Below are positions 1 to 7,963 of a DNA stretch of 64,000 nt, piece by piece (position 1 is the first letter of the stretch; every line of letters begins with the position of its first letter). The notes under the pieces are model-generated. The model worked only from the letters and a program-made list of their open reading frames with translations, ran no database searches and was not told the DNA's origin. Source of the stretch: Algoriphagus algorifonticola (GTDB taxonomy: Bacteria; Bacteroidota; Bacteroidia; Cytophagales; Cyclobacteriaceae); the NCBI RefSeq assembly GCF_007655305.1, contig NZ_VLOG01000017.1:73561-137560 (forward strand), read 5' to 3'. The position numbers and the translations under genes were made by a program.

Positions 1-623
1 TCCTGAACTCTAAAGTCTCCGATTCCTACGGTCTTTAGAATGGTGTGGCTAAGCTCCCCATTCAAGTAAATCAAAGAGAACTCACCCTCTTTGACAATGC
101 CACTCATGAAAGGCTGTATCATACCTTCTTTTTCCTGAAAGACTTCCAGAGGCTTCTCCCAGTCTAGCGGATGGGAAATATTGATCCAAAAAGTATCGTC
201 TGCATTTGCACCTACAAGAGGTTTGATTACTAACTGATTACTTTTAAATTTTTCAAAAGATTCGGTGATGAGGCTTTCATCCAAGCTTGAAAATTTCTGA
301 GTAGGAACCAGTTCAATTCCTTTTTCTGCCAATTCAAAAAGGTATCCTTTGTGAATGTTCTGTTTTACGATATCTAAAGGATTTAAAAGAATTGCCGTGG
401 AATCCTCTATTTTTTGAAGGACTTCCATGAACTCTTCCAAATGCTGTTGATAATCCCAAGGGCTTCTGATGATGACCAAATCCCATTTATTCCAATCGGT
501 TTTCTCATTCCAAGGAATATTTTTTACTTCCCAGCCTAATTCATGCAGGAACGGATGAACCAAATCATCGTCAATAAACCAGCCTTCGGTATTGGAAATG
601 GAAAGAAAAGCGCAACGGGGCAT
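1..623 (-). CDS. ATP-grasp domain protein, RimK/glutathione-synthetase-like (partial)
   Basis: Reading frame open from an ATG at 623 leftward for 207 codons and off the window edge, so the C-terminus is missing. The N-terminus (MPRCAFLSI) is followed by an acidic stretch (FIDDDLVHP), then NKWDLVIIRSPWDYQ, the layout of the pre-ATP-grasp domain in RimK-like ligases. Around residues 135-205, LVIKPLVGANADDTFWI and an IQPF...GEFSLIYLNGELSH segment match the ATP-binding core, with the lysine of VIKP and the acidic/aromatic phosphate-loop neighbourhood. Such proteins ligate a carboxylate to an amine or thiol through an acyl-phosphate, but the substrate cannot be read from the sequence. It is on the same strand as the genes to its right, separated from the next by 86 bp. 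Confidence 0.75.
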   Translation of the reverse strand, partial: MPRCAFLSISNTEGWFIDDDLVHPFLHELGWEVKNIPWNEKTDWNKWDLVIIRSPWDYQQHLEEFMEVLQKIEDSTAILLNPLDIVKQNIHKGYLFELAEKGIELVPTQKFSSLDESLITESFEKFKSNQLVIKPLVGANADDTFWINISHPLDWEKPLEVFQEKEGMIQPFMSGIVKEGEFSLIYLNGELSHTILKTVGIGDFRVQ

Positions 624-709
624 ATTGTTGAATTTATTCTATCCAAATATCAGTAAGAATTGGAAATTATGCCTTTGAAACCCTTAAAATCTTTGATTGG
701 ATCCAATCA

Positions 710-1147
710 TTATTTGGTGGCGTAACTTTTTAATCTGTCTTTGATAAAATAATGCCAACCTCCCTCGCAGCTTTCTCTTTGGAATTCAGGGATATTCTGA
801 GGGAAGGTTTCTAAGCCCTCTGTAATGACTGTAAGTTTTGTTCCGCCGTTTTTTTCCTCCAATTGAAAAGTAACAAACCCCTCACCTGAATATTCTTTAT
901 AAGTCCAACTCAATTTGATTTTTTCAAAAGGGATTACCTCAAAAACTTTCCAAATATGGGTAAAAGTCCTCTGCTCCGAACTTACGGAGAATGAGGTTTC
1001 AAACCCTTCTTCAGCTTTGAAATCTGGAAGATTTTCAAAATACCATTGATGCATATGCTGGATTTCTACCAAATATTTCCATAGGGTCTTTACGTCCTGA
1101 TGAAAAGTTTCAGATACAATAATTGGCTTAAAATGATTTGATTTCAT
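710..1147 (-). CDS. SRPBCC / AHSA1-like protein
   Basis: 145 residues, the usual size of a single SRPBCC (START-like) domain. The N-terminus has the family's VSETFHQDVKTLWKYL helix-entry motif. The middle shows alternating beta strands (RTFTHIWKVFEVIPFEKIKLSW, quoted in part, then GEGFVTFQLEEKNGGTKLTVI). The C-terminus has the long helix of the fold (GGWHYFIKDRLKSYA). The TKLTV...EGLE segment followed by GGW...L is typical of AHSA1/activator-of-Hsp90-like bacterial members. The domain binds a hydrophobic ligand in a helix-grip pocket; no ligand or catalytic role can be inferred. No signal peptide, so cytoplasmic. Confidence 0.75.
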   Translation of the reverse strand: MKSNHFKPIIVSETFHQDVKTLWKYLVEIQHMHQWYFENLPDFKAEEGFETSFSVSSEQRTFTHIWKVFEVIPFEKIKLSWTYKEYSGEGFVTFQLEEKNGGTKLTVITEGLETFPQNIPEFQRESCEGGWHYFIKDRLKSYATK

Positions 1148-1175
1148 ATTGTAAATGGAGTTTAAAAATAAGGTT

Positions 1176-1496
1176 TTACGAATTTTTATTGAAATTGAAA
1201 TCAGAAAACCAATTCGGGAAAATATAACAGATCAATGCTTCTAGGCATGCTGCACAGATTAGTAAGAAGCCGAAAATAACAGGCATTCCAATCAAAGCTC
1301 CCATTGCAAGTAATGTTCCTAAAGAAAGTCCAGGAGTTTCCCAAACCTCACCTGATGCAAGCCCTAAGGTAACTAAAGAGTCAACCACTAACCCTCCAAT
1401 GGAGTAAATAATCCCACAAAAGAAGCCGAGTATTACTCCAATTTTTGCATGAAACCGGATCCATGATTTAAGGTCAATCGTTTTTGGAACCTTCAT
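1176..1496 (-). CDS. Small integral membrane protein, unknown function
   Basis: About 106 residues from the ATG at 1496. A longer frame from a TTG at 1514 adds six residues and is less likely. The sequence has two clear hydrophobic segments, roughly residues 18-40 (IGVILGFFCGIIYSIGGLVV) and 60-90 (LLAMGALIGMPVIFGFLLIC), with Gly-rich helix-packing faces, and ends in a short polar tail. I do not recognise a family. It lies 28 bp upstream of the SRPBCC gene on the same strand, so the two may be co-transcribed. Confidence 0.5.
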   Translation of the reverse strand: MKVPKTIDLKSWIRFHAKIGVILGFFCGIIYSIGGLVVDSLVTLGLASGEVWETPGLSLGTLLAMGALIGMPVIFGFLLICAACLEALICYIFPNWFSDFNFNKNS

Positions 1497-1585
1497 AACT
1501 TGAGTGTTGATCAAGTATAAGTTACCAAAATCCAGACAGATTACCTGAGAATTAAAAATTGTAGTGTAGCAGTTTTAATTTCGGT

Positions 1586-3598
1586 TTAGAGCTTTTTAAT
1601 AATTAGTACAGTCCTGTTGGGAACATATAAATGCACCATTTGGTCCTTGTCTGTCTCATACTTCACTGACTTATCCACTCTTTCGAAGCCTCCATATTTC
1701 TTTTCATCTGAATGGAGAGCTATTTGATATTTTCCTTTTTCGGGCATTGGGACAGGGTATCCAAAATAGGATTCTGTAGGATGAAAAGAGAAAACAAATA
1801 TTAATTGTCCTCTATGGTAGGCAATGATTTTCTTGTCAGGATCCAGATAGAGTTGCTCTGCACTGCCAGAGGACAATAAGTCATGGTTTTTTGCCAATTG
1901 AATCATGGATTTATCCCAAGCATCCAACTGAGAGTATCGAAGATGCTCAGTGTCTACTAATGACCATTGTCTTCGGGCATATTGATAGCTCCAATTATTG
2001 CCTTCTCTTGGAAAATCTACCCATTCAGGATGCCCGAATTCATTACCAATGAAGTTGAGATAACCTTCTCCTCCCAATGAAAGCGTGATCATTCGGATCA
2101 TTTTATGGAGAGCAATACCTCGGTCAATAACCAGATTTTGATTTAAAACCGACATGGAAAAGTACATTTCCTTATCCATAAGCCAAAAGGCAATAGATTT
2201 ATCACCTACCAGAGCCTGATCATGGCTTTCTGCATAAGCGATGGATTTTTCCTTCTTGGGTCTGTTAGTTAGTTCATGCCAAAGCTCAAACATATCCCAT
2301 TGCTCATCTTGCTTGTGCTTCAGCGTTTTGATCCAAAAATCAGGAATTCCCATCGCTAACCTGAAGTCAAAACCTATTCCTCCATCTGCCACCTGCCTGC
2401 ATAATCCGGGCATTCCGCTAACCTCCTCAGCAATCGCTATAGCATGAGGGTTGAGTTGATGGATTACTTCATTTGCCAATTGGAAATACAGCAAGGCATC
2501 CTCATCTACCCCCAAGTCAAAATATTTGTCTGCAGAGTCAAATGAGGTATGACCATGGTGATGATAAAGCATGGATGTAGCACCGTCGAATCGGAAACCG
2601 TCGAAGTGAAATTCCTCCATCCAGTATCGAATGTTGGAAAGCAAAAACTGCTGAACCTCCCATTTTCCATAATCAAATAGCTTGGAATCCCAGCCTTCGT
2701 GATAGCCTCTCATTCCGGGATGAAAGTATTGATGATCCGTGCCGTCAAATTCATTTAATCCTTCATTCACATTCTTAACTGCATGTGAATGTACAATATC
2801 CATAATCACTGCTATACCCATATTGTGGGCTGTATTGATCAGGGATTTTAATTCTTCAGGTGTGCCGAATCTGGAGGATGGCGCAAAAAAGTTGGATACA
2901 TGATAACCAAAAGAGCCGTAGTAGGGGTGTTCCATGACAGCCATCATTTGAATGGCATTGTAACCACCCGCTTTAATTCGGGGCAAAATATTTTCTTCAA
3001 ATTCCTTGTAAGTGCCTACTCCTAATTTTTCCTGGGCCATTCCCACATGACATTCATAGATGAGGGGCATCTGGTGAATCGCTTGAAGTTGAAATGCTGA
3101 ATCAGTCCATTCGAAGGATTTCTCAGGAAACCATAATTGACCGGCAAAGTCATGGCTTCTTTCATCCTGCACCACTCTTCTTATAAAGGCAGGAATTCTA
3201 TCTAGGGCCACGTCATTTGCTCCAATGACATGTGTTTTGATTTTACTCTCGTGAACAAATTTGTCTTTATATTCTTGATAGGGTAGGAAAATTTCCCAAT
3301 CTCCTCTGTGATTTCTACGCATAGGATGATTATACCTATCCCAGTTGTTAAAATCCCCCATTAAGAAAAGTTGCTTGGCGGCAGGAGCCCATTCCCTGTA
3401 AATCCATCCCTTTCGGATGGGTTCAAAATGTATTCCGTAATACTGATGTAAATTGGCAAATTCCAAAATGCTTCCAAACTCATTTTCAATATGGAATTTT
3501 GCACTGTTAAACCGGTCTATTCTCTTTTGAACTTGCGTTTCAAAAGTTTCCAACCAAGGTTCATCCTGAATAAGCTGTGGTGTATTGTTTGAATTCAC
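1586..3598 (-). CDS. glgB: 1,4-alpha-glucan branching enzyme (GH13)
   Basis: 670 residues, of the eukaryotic-like GH13_8 type rather than the longer E. coli type. A CBM48-like domain occupies about residues 50-150 (YREWAPAAKQLFLMGDFNNW). The TIM barrel follows with the four GH13 regions: DIVHSH at 267-272, GFRFDGATSM with the nucleophile D338, IAEEVSGMP with the acid/base near E391, and AESHDQ near 458-463. DGATSM and EEVSGMP are branching-enzyme signatures. It transfers alpha-1,4 glucan segments to O6 to make alpha-1,6 branches in glycogen. The start is GTG at 3598, because no ATG occurs in frame near the N-terminus. A terminator (3669-3695) separates it from mtaB upstream, so it needs its own promoter; I saw no good TAnnTTTG match. 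Confidence 0.93.
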   Translation of the reverse strand: MNSNNTPQLIQDEPWLETFETQVQKRIDRFNSAKFHIENEFGSILEFANLHQYYGIHFEPIRKGWIYREWAPAAKQLFLMGDFNNWDRYNHPMRRNHRGDWEIFLPYQEYKDKFVHESKIKTHVIGANDVALDRIPAFIRRVVQDERSHDFAGQLWFPEKSFEWTDSAFQLQAIHQMPLIYECHVGMAQEKLGVGTYKEFEENILPRIKAGGYNAIQMMAVMEHPYYGSFGYHVSNFFAPSSRFGTPEELKSLINTAHNMGIAVIMDIVHSHAVKNVNEGLNEFDGTDHQYFHPGMRGYHEGWDSKLFDYGKWEVQQFLLSNIRYWMEEFHFDGFRFDGATSMLYHHHGHTSFDSADKYFDLGVDEDALLYFQLANEVIHQLNPHAIAIAEEVSGMPGLCRQVADGGIGFDFRLAMGIPDFWIKTLKHKQDEQWDMFELWHELTNRPKKEKSIAYAESHDQALVGDKSIAFWLMDKEMYFSMSVLNQNLVIDRGIALHKMIRMITLSLGGEGYLNFIGNEFGHPEWVDFPREGNNWSYQYARRQWSLVDTEHLRYSQLDAWDKSMIQLAKNHDLLSSGSAEQLYLDPDKKIIAYHRGQLIFVFSFHPTESYFGYPVPMPEKGKYQIALHSDEKKYGGFERVDKSVKYETDKDQMVHLYVPNRTVLIIKKL

Positions 3599-3668
3599 GA
3601 AAAATTAGATTTACCTGAGCTGAATTTAGGAAAAAATAGGAGGAATGAAACTTTCCCCCAGCTCAAAT

Positions 3669-3695
3669 AAAAAAAGCTGCTCAAGGGCAGCTTTT
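3669..3695 (-). terminator. Rho-independent terminator of mtaB
   Basis: Read on the minus strand, a 9-bp stem AAAAGCTGC / GCAGCTTTT encloses a 6-nt loop and runs into a T-rich tail (TTTTTTTATTT). It starts 5 bp past the mtaB stop codon and precedes glgB. Confidence 0.85.
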
Positions 3696-3699
3696 AGAA

Positions 3700-5019
3700 T
3701 TAATGCTTTTCGTAAACAAACTCAGGTTCTAGCACCTCCACATTTCCTGATTCATTGATGTGATCTAAAGTCACGAGTTTCGTTTCATTGATCAGCATAG
3801 GATCATATTTTGCGGCCACACGGATATAGTTCTCTGTAAATCCATGCATTTTTCCATCTTCGATATCCTCTTCAAATAATACCGTGAAGGATTTCCCTAA
3901 ATTCTCCTCGTAAAATTTCCTTCTTTTTTTCTCAGATAAAATTCTCAGCATCTTAGAGCGCTCATTCCGCTTTTTCATAGGAACCACTCCATCCATTTCA
4001 GCTGCCCGGGTATTGGCTCTTTCAGAATAAGTGAAAACATGTAGGTAAGAAATATCCAGCTCGTTTAGGAAATTATAAGTTTCCAAAAACAGCTCATCTG
4101 TTTCTCCAGGGAATCCTACAATCACATCTACCCCAATGCATGCCTGAGGCATCAAACTTTTGATTTTTGAAACGCGGTCCTCATATAATTCCCTCAAATA
4201 TCTCCTTCCCATACTTCGCAATATGGTGTTAGAACCGGATTGAAGCGGAATATGGAAGTGAGGAACGAAGCGCTGGGACTGAGAGACAAATGAAATGATC
4301 TCGTTTGTCAACAAATTGGGCTCAATGGATGAAATTCGAAATCTGTCTATTCCTTCTACTTCATCCAAAGCCTCTACTAAGTCGCCGAAACGCTCATTTC
4401 TTTTGCCATCAACGATTCCAAAATCGCCGATATTCACACCTGTAAGTACCACCTCTTTCACATCAGTTGCTGCTATTTCTCCAGCCGCTTCTAAAACAGA
4501 GGCAATAGTATTACTTCGGCTTTTTCCTCTTGCTAAGGGAATGGTACAGAAAGCACAACCATAATTACATCCGTCCTGAACTTTTAGAAAGGTTCTCGTA
4601 CGGTCATTGATAGAGTAAGCATTATTGAAAGATTTTGCTTCTGTAATTTCACTCGCTAGGACTTTCGCTTCCTGTTCTTTGGCGAAATCACCTAAAAGTT
4701 CGATTAATCGGAATTTTTCAGCTGCGCCCAATACGGCATCCACTCCTTGGATTTCAGAAATTTCTCTGGGTTTTAATTGAGCATAGCATCCGATAATGGC
4801 TACATAAGAATTAGGAGATATCTTTTTAGCCTCCTTTACTATCTTTTTACACTTCTTGTCGGCATTCTCGGTGACAGAGCAGGTATTGATGATGAAAATA
4901 TCAGGAGAATCCTGAAATTCCACTTTTTCGAATCCCTTGTCTTCGAATTGTCTACTGATAGTGGACGTTTCTGAGAAATTCAGTTTACATCCCAAAGTAT
5001 AAAAGGCTACCTTTTTCAC
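3700..5019 (-). CDS. mtaB: tRNA (N6-L-threonylcarbamoyladenosine37-C2)-methylthiotransferase MtaB
   Basis: 439 residues, the normal size of MtaB. N-terminal UPF0004 domain with the cluster cysteines C11 (LGCKLN), C47 (NTCSVT) and C78 (GCYAQ). Radical SAM motif CNYGCAFC with C151, C155 and C158, and a C-terminal TRAM-like domain (KMHGFTENYIRVA). LGCKLNFSE and CAFCTIPLARGKSRS are the MtaB rather than MiaB/RimO form. The enzyme inserts a methylthio group into t6A37 of tRNA using two 4Fe-4S clusters and SAM. The start is GTG at 5019, chosen because a full AGGAGG (5026-5031) lies 6 nt upstream. A consensus promoter is visible at 5045-5074 and a terminator follows the gene. Confidence 0.93.
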   Translation of the reverse strand: MKKVAFYTLGCKLNFSETSTISRQFEDKGFEKVEFQDSPDIFIINTCSVTENADKKCKKIVKEAKKISPNSYVAIIGCYAQLKPREISEIQGVDAVLGAAEKFRLIELLGDFAKEQEAKVLASEITEAKSFNNAYSINDRTRTFLKVQDGCNYGCAFCTIPLARGKSRSNTIASVLEAAGEIAATDVKEVVLTGVNIGDFGIVDGKRNERFGDLVEALDEVEGIDRFRISSIEPNLLTNEIISFVSQSQRFVPHFHIPLQSGSNTILRSMGRRYLRELYEDRVSKIKSLMPQACIGVDVIVGFPGETDELFLETYNFLNELDISYLHVFTYSERANTRAAEMDGVVPMKKRNERSKMLRILSEKKRRKFYEENLGKSFTVLFEEDIEDGKMHGFTENYIRVAAKYDPMLINETKLVTLDHINESGNVEVLEPEFVYEKH

Positions 5020-5025
5020 AAATTT

Positions 5026-5031
5026 CCTCCT
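5026..5031 (-). promoter_or_regulatory. Shine-Dalgarno deciding the GTG start of mtaB
   Basis: AGGAGG on the minus strand, 6 nt before GTG at 5019. A perfect Shine-Dalgarno is uncommon in Bacteroidota and supports the non-ATG start here. Confidence 0.7.
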
Positions 5032-5044
5032 GATTATGAGTTTG

Positions 5045-5074
5045 CAAAGGTAAACATTCTTGTCTTGTTTTCAA
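5045..5074 (-). promoter_or_regulatory. Bacteroidota-type promoter for mtaB
   Basis: On the minus strand, TTG (5072-5074), exactly 19 nt, then TACCTTTG (5045-5052). This is the TTG-N19-TAnnTTTG pattern recognised by the Bacteroidota primary sigma factor. It lies about 25 nt upstream of the GTG start. Confidence 0.7.
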
Positions 5075-5194
5075 TTTTCCAATAATGAGACTAAAAAGTG
5101 GTTAAAATCGGGTGGATGCCTCCTAAAACACCATGTTTTATTGAAAAAAGTGTAAATTTTTGAAAAAAATGATTCAAAAATGAGGCAAAAGCAT

Positions 5195-5221
5195 TTTGGA
5201 ACACATATTTTTCTATTTTTG
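5195..5221 (+). promoter_or_regulatory. Possible promoter for glutamine synthetase
   Basis: TATTTTTG at 5214-5221 matches TAnnTTTG, with TTTG at 5195-5198, but the spacer is only 15 nt instead of about 19. It lies about 30 nt before the ATG at 5252. The -7 element is convincing and the -33 element is not. Confidence 0.35.
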
Positions 5222-5251
5222 CTGGTACAATTTTAAACCACAAATGTAGAT

Positions 5252-7414
5252 ATGGCAACACTAAGACAGCAGGCCTTGACAATGGTTCAAGGCAGACCGC
5301 GGGTACAAGTAACCCCGCCGGCCCCAAAAATTTCAGACTTCTTCGGTACAAATGTCTTCGGCATTAGCCAAATGAAGCAGTCTTTAGCTCCTTCAGTTTT
5401 CAAAAAAGTAATGGAAGCTGTAGACAAAGGAAGCAAAATCGATGTAGCAACCGCAGAAGAAGTAGCATCTGCTGTTAAAACTTGGGCATTGTCCAAAGGT
5501 GTTACACACTACACTCACTGGTTTCAGCCACTTACTGGCTCAACTGCTGAAAAGCACGATTCATTTTTCGATGCTCATGCAGGTTTGGAAAAGTTCAAAG
5601 GTTCTGCTCTAGTTCAGCAAGAGCCGGATGCATCTTCTTTCCCTAACGGAGGTATTAGATCTACTTTCGAGGCTAGAGGATACACTGCTTGGGATCCTTC
5701 TTCTCCAATTTTCATTTTCGACAAGACGCTTTGTATTCCTACCATCTTCGTTTCTTACACAGGAGAGGCATTGGATTACAAAACACCTTTGTTGAAGTCA
5801 TTAGAAGCAATCAATGATGCAGCTGTACAGATTTGTCAGTTGTTTGATAGAAACGTTCGCAAAGTATCTCCATCTCTAGGTGTTGAGCAGGAGTATTTTG
5901 TGATCGATAAAGCACTTTACTCTGCTAGACCTGACTTGGTCATGGCTGGACGTTCTGTATTTGGACACAATCCTGCCAGAGGTCAGCAATTAGAAGATCA
6001 TTACTTTGGTTCTATTCCTACCAGAGTGAAAGATTTCATGATGGATTTTGAAATCGAAGCTCATAAGCTGGGTATTCCGGTTTCTACCCGTCACAATGAA
6101 GTAGCTCCAGGTCAATTTGAAGTTGCGCCGGTATTCGAAGAAATCAATAAGGCGGTTGATCACAACCAATTATTGATGGATATGATGGAGAAAGTAGCTG
6201 AGAAGCATGGTTTGAAAGTTCTATTCCACGAAAAGCCATTTGCTGGTGTAAATGGATCAGGCAAGCATAACAACTGGTCTTTGATTACAGATACTGGAAT
6301 CAACTTGTTCCAGCCAAGCAACTCTGCCCGTGAAAACTTGCAGTTCTTGACTTTCTTGGTAGCTACAGTGAAAGCTGTTTATGACAATTCAGATCTTTTG
6401 AGAGCTAGTATTGCTTCTGCAGGAAATGATTTCCGATTGGGTGCAAACGAAGCTCCTCCGGCAATTATCTCTGTATTCCTAGGGGAAACCTTGACAGCTA
6501 TCTTGGATGAGTTGGAGAAAAACGGAAATATCAAGATTGAAAAAGGTGATAACATGTATATGAAATTGGGTATCTCTAAGATTCCTGAAATCATCTTGGA
6601 TAACACTGATAGAAACAGAACTTCTCCATTTGCATTCACCGGAAATAAATTTGAATTCCGTGCTGTAGGGTCAAGTGCAAACTGTGCAGGACCAATGGCT
6701 ACTTTGAATGTCATCGTGGCTGAAGCATTGAAGACAATGGCCAAGGACATCGAAAAAGAAATCGAGTCTGGCAAAGAGAAGAAATTGGCGATTGTTAATG
6801 TATTGAGAAAATACATCAAGGAATCCAAGAAAGTAAGATTTGAAGGAGATGGATACTCTGAAGAATGGGAGAAAGAAGCTGCTAGGAGAGGTCTTTCTAA
6901 CTTGAAGTCTACTCCTGAAGCTTTGGATGTTTATAGCAAAAAATCCACCAAGGAGCTATTTGCAAAACACAATGTGATGAATGACCTGGAAGTTCATGCC
7001 CGTCATGAAATCATGTTGGAAAACTTCATCAAGAAGGTTCAAATTGAAAGCCGTGTAATGGGTGATCTTGCTTTGAATCATGTGATCCCAACTGCTATTC
7101 TTTATCAAAACAAATTGATAGAAAATGCAAACGGTTTGAAAGGTCTAGGCTTAGATCATTCAGCAGCTGTAGAAACAATCAAAGAGGTTTCCAAGCACAT
7201 CGAATCATTGAAGTCTAATGTGACTGCAATGACTGAGGCTAGAAAGCAGCTGAATAAGGAAGATGATATCGTAAAGAGAGCCAAAGGATATCAAACAGAC
7301 GTAAAAGAAGCATACTTCGAGAAAATCCGATACGCTGTCGATAAACTGGAGCTTTTGGTAGACGATGAGTCTTGGCCATTAGTGAAGTATAGAGAAATGC
7401 TCTTTATCAGATAA
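5252..7414 (+). CDS. glnN: Glutamine synthetase type III
   Basis: 720 residues, the length of GSIII and much longer than GSI (about 450-470). The N-terminus (SDFFGTNVFGISQMKQSL) is the GSIII-specific region, followed by the long insertion with THYTHWFQPLTG and EKHDSF. Catalytic-core motifs include LGVEQEYFVID (metal-binding glutamates), HNEVAPGQFEVAP and HEKPFAGVNGSGKHNNW (ATP/glutamate site), and NRTSPFAFTGNKFEFRAVGS. The enzyme makes glutamine from glutamate, ammonia and ATP in the cytoplasm as a dodecamer of a different architecture from GSI. It is monocistronic: its upstream neighbour diverges and a strong terminator sits 20 bp after the stop. No Shine-Dalgarno is present before the ATG, as is usual for the phylum. 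Confidence 0.95.
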   Translation: MATLRQQALTMVQGRPRVQVTPPAPKISDFFGTNVFGISQMKQSLAPSVFKKVMEAVDKGSKIDVATAEEVASAVKTWALSKGVTHYTHWFQPLTGSTAEKHDSFFDAHAGLEKFKGSALVQQEPDASSFPNGGIRSTFEARGYTAWDPSSPIFIFDKTLCIPTIFVSYTGEALDYKTPLLKSLEAINDAAVQICQLFDRNVRKVSPSLGVEQEYFVIDKALYSARPDLVMAGRSVFGHNPARGQQLEDHYFGSIPTRVKDFMMDFEIEAHKLGIPVSTRHNEVAPGQFEVAPVFEEINKAVDHNQLLMDMMEKVAEKHGLKVLFHEKPFAGVNGSGKHNNWSLITDTGINLFQPSNSARENLQFLTFLVATVKAVYDNSDLLRASIASAGNDFRLGANEAPPAIISVFLGETLTAILDELEKNGNIKIEKGDNMYMKLGISKIPEIILDNTDRNRTSPFAFTGNKFEFRAVGSSANCAGPMATLNVIVAEALKTMAKDIEKEIESGKEKKLAIVNVLRKYIKESKKVRFEGDGYSEEWEKEAARRGLSNLKSTPEALDVYSKKSTKELFAKHNVMNDLEVHARHEIMLENFIKKVQIESRVMGDLALNHVIPTAILYQNKLIENANGLKGLGLDHSAAVETIKEVSKHIESLKSNVTAMTEARKQLNKEDDIVKRAKGYQTDVKEAYFEKIRYAVDKLELLVDDESWPLVKYREMLFIR

Positions 7415-7433
7415 GAGAGAAATATAATTTAAG

Positions 7434-7460
7434 AAAGCCACCTTCTGGGTGGCTTTTTTT
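7434..7460 (+). terminator. Rho-independent terminator of glutamine synthetase
   Basis: Stem AAAGCCACC (7434-7442) / GGTGGCTTT (7448-7456), loop TTCTG, then a run of T to 7460. Confidence 0.92.
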
Positions 7461-7963
7461 GTTTATGGAACTTTTAAATCCCATTCTGAAAGGCGTTAAA
7501 AAAAATTCTTAGTTATAATTTTCACTTTTCTAATTTTTCATTAAACTATTTTTTGAATTTTTAAATTTAAATTAATGAAGTTTGAATACTGAGCAGATAA
7601 TTTTAATACTGATCCCTACTAGGGATTTATTTGTTTAATAAGAATCTACTCTTAAAGAAAAATAAAATTTCAAAAACGGACACTTTTAAAAAAAAATTAA
7701 AGAAGAAATACAATTTTGATAAAAAAAATCATAGAATTGTTTTTAATATTTTTATTAATTTTTAGCTTTACCCAATAGAGTTGCGTTTAAGGTCTGATAT
7801 ACAAGATAAGGCATGGTGTATCAGTTTTTTATCAAATGTTTTGATTGTAAAAATTTATAAAAGCCAAATTTTATGAAAATCGGTAGGCTGCCAATTTTAT
7901 TTCACAAAAACCCGGGGAACCGGAATTCCAATTCAATTTATTTCTAACCCTTTATTACCAGCT
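7461..7963 (+). other. Long AT-rich leader region upstream of susC-like gene
   Basis: About 500 bp without a gene, very AT-rich with A and T runs. The only structure I can support is the hairpin at 7794-7830 listed separately. A poor promoter-like pair (TTG at 7737-7739, TAGCTTTA at 7763-7770, spacer 23) would place a start just upstream of that hairpin. The length is typical for regulatory DNA upstream of a SusC/SusD operon, but no operator can be named. Confidence 0.4.
7794..7830 (+). terminator. Terminator-like hairpin in the susC leader
   Basis: CTGATATAC (7794-7802) pairs with GTGTATCAG (7816-7824) with one mismatch (a possible G-U pair), followed immediately by TTTTTT (7825-7830). It lies 130 bp upstream of the susC-like start codon with no gene directly before it, so it may attenuate the leader or end a short RNA. 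Confidence 0.45.

Noticed and set aside
5091..5351. An 86-codon minus-strand frame upstream of glutamine synthetase.
   Set aside because: It runs over the promoter and the 5' end of the real gene in the opposite strand, with no family resemblance.
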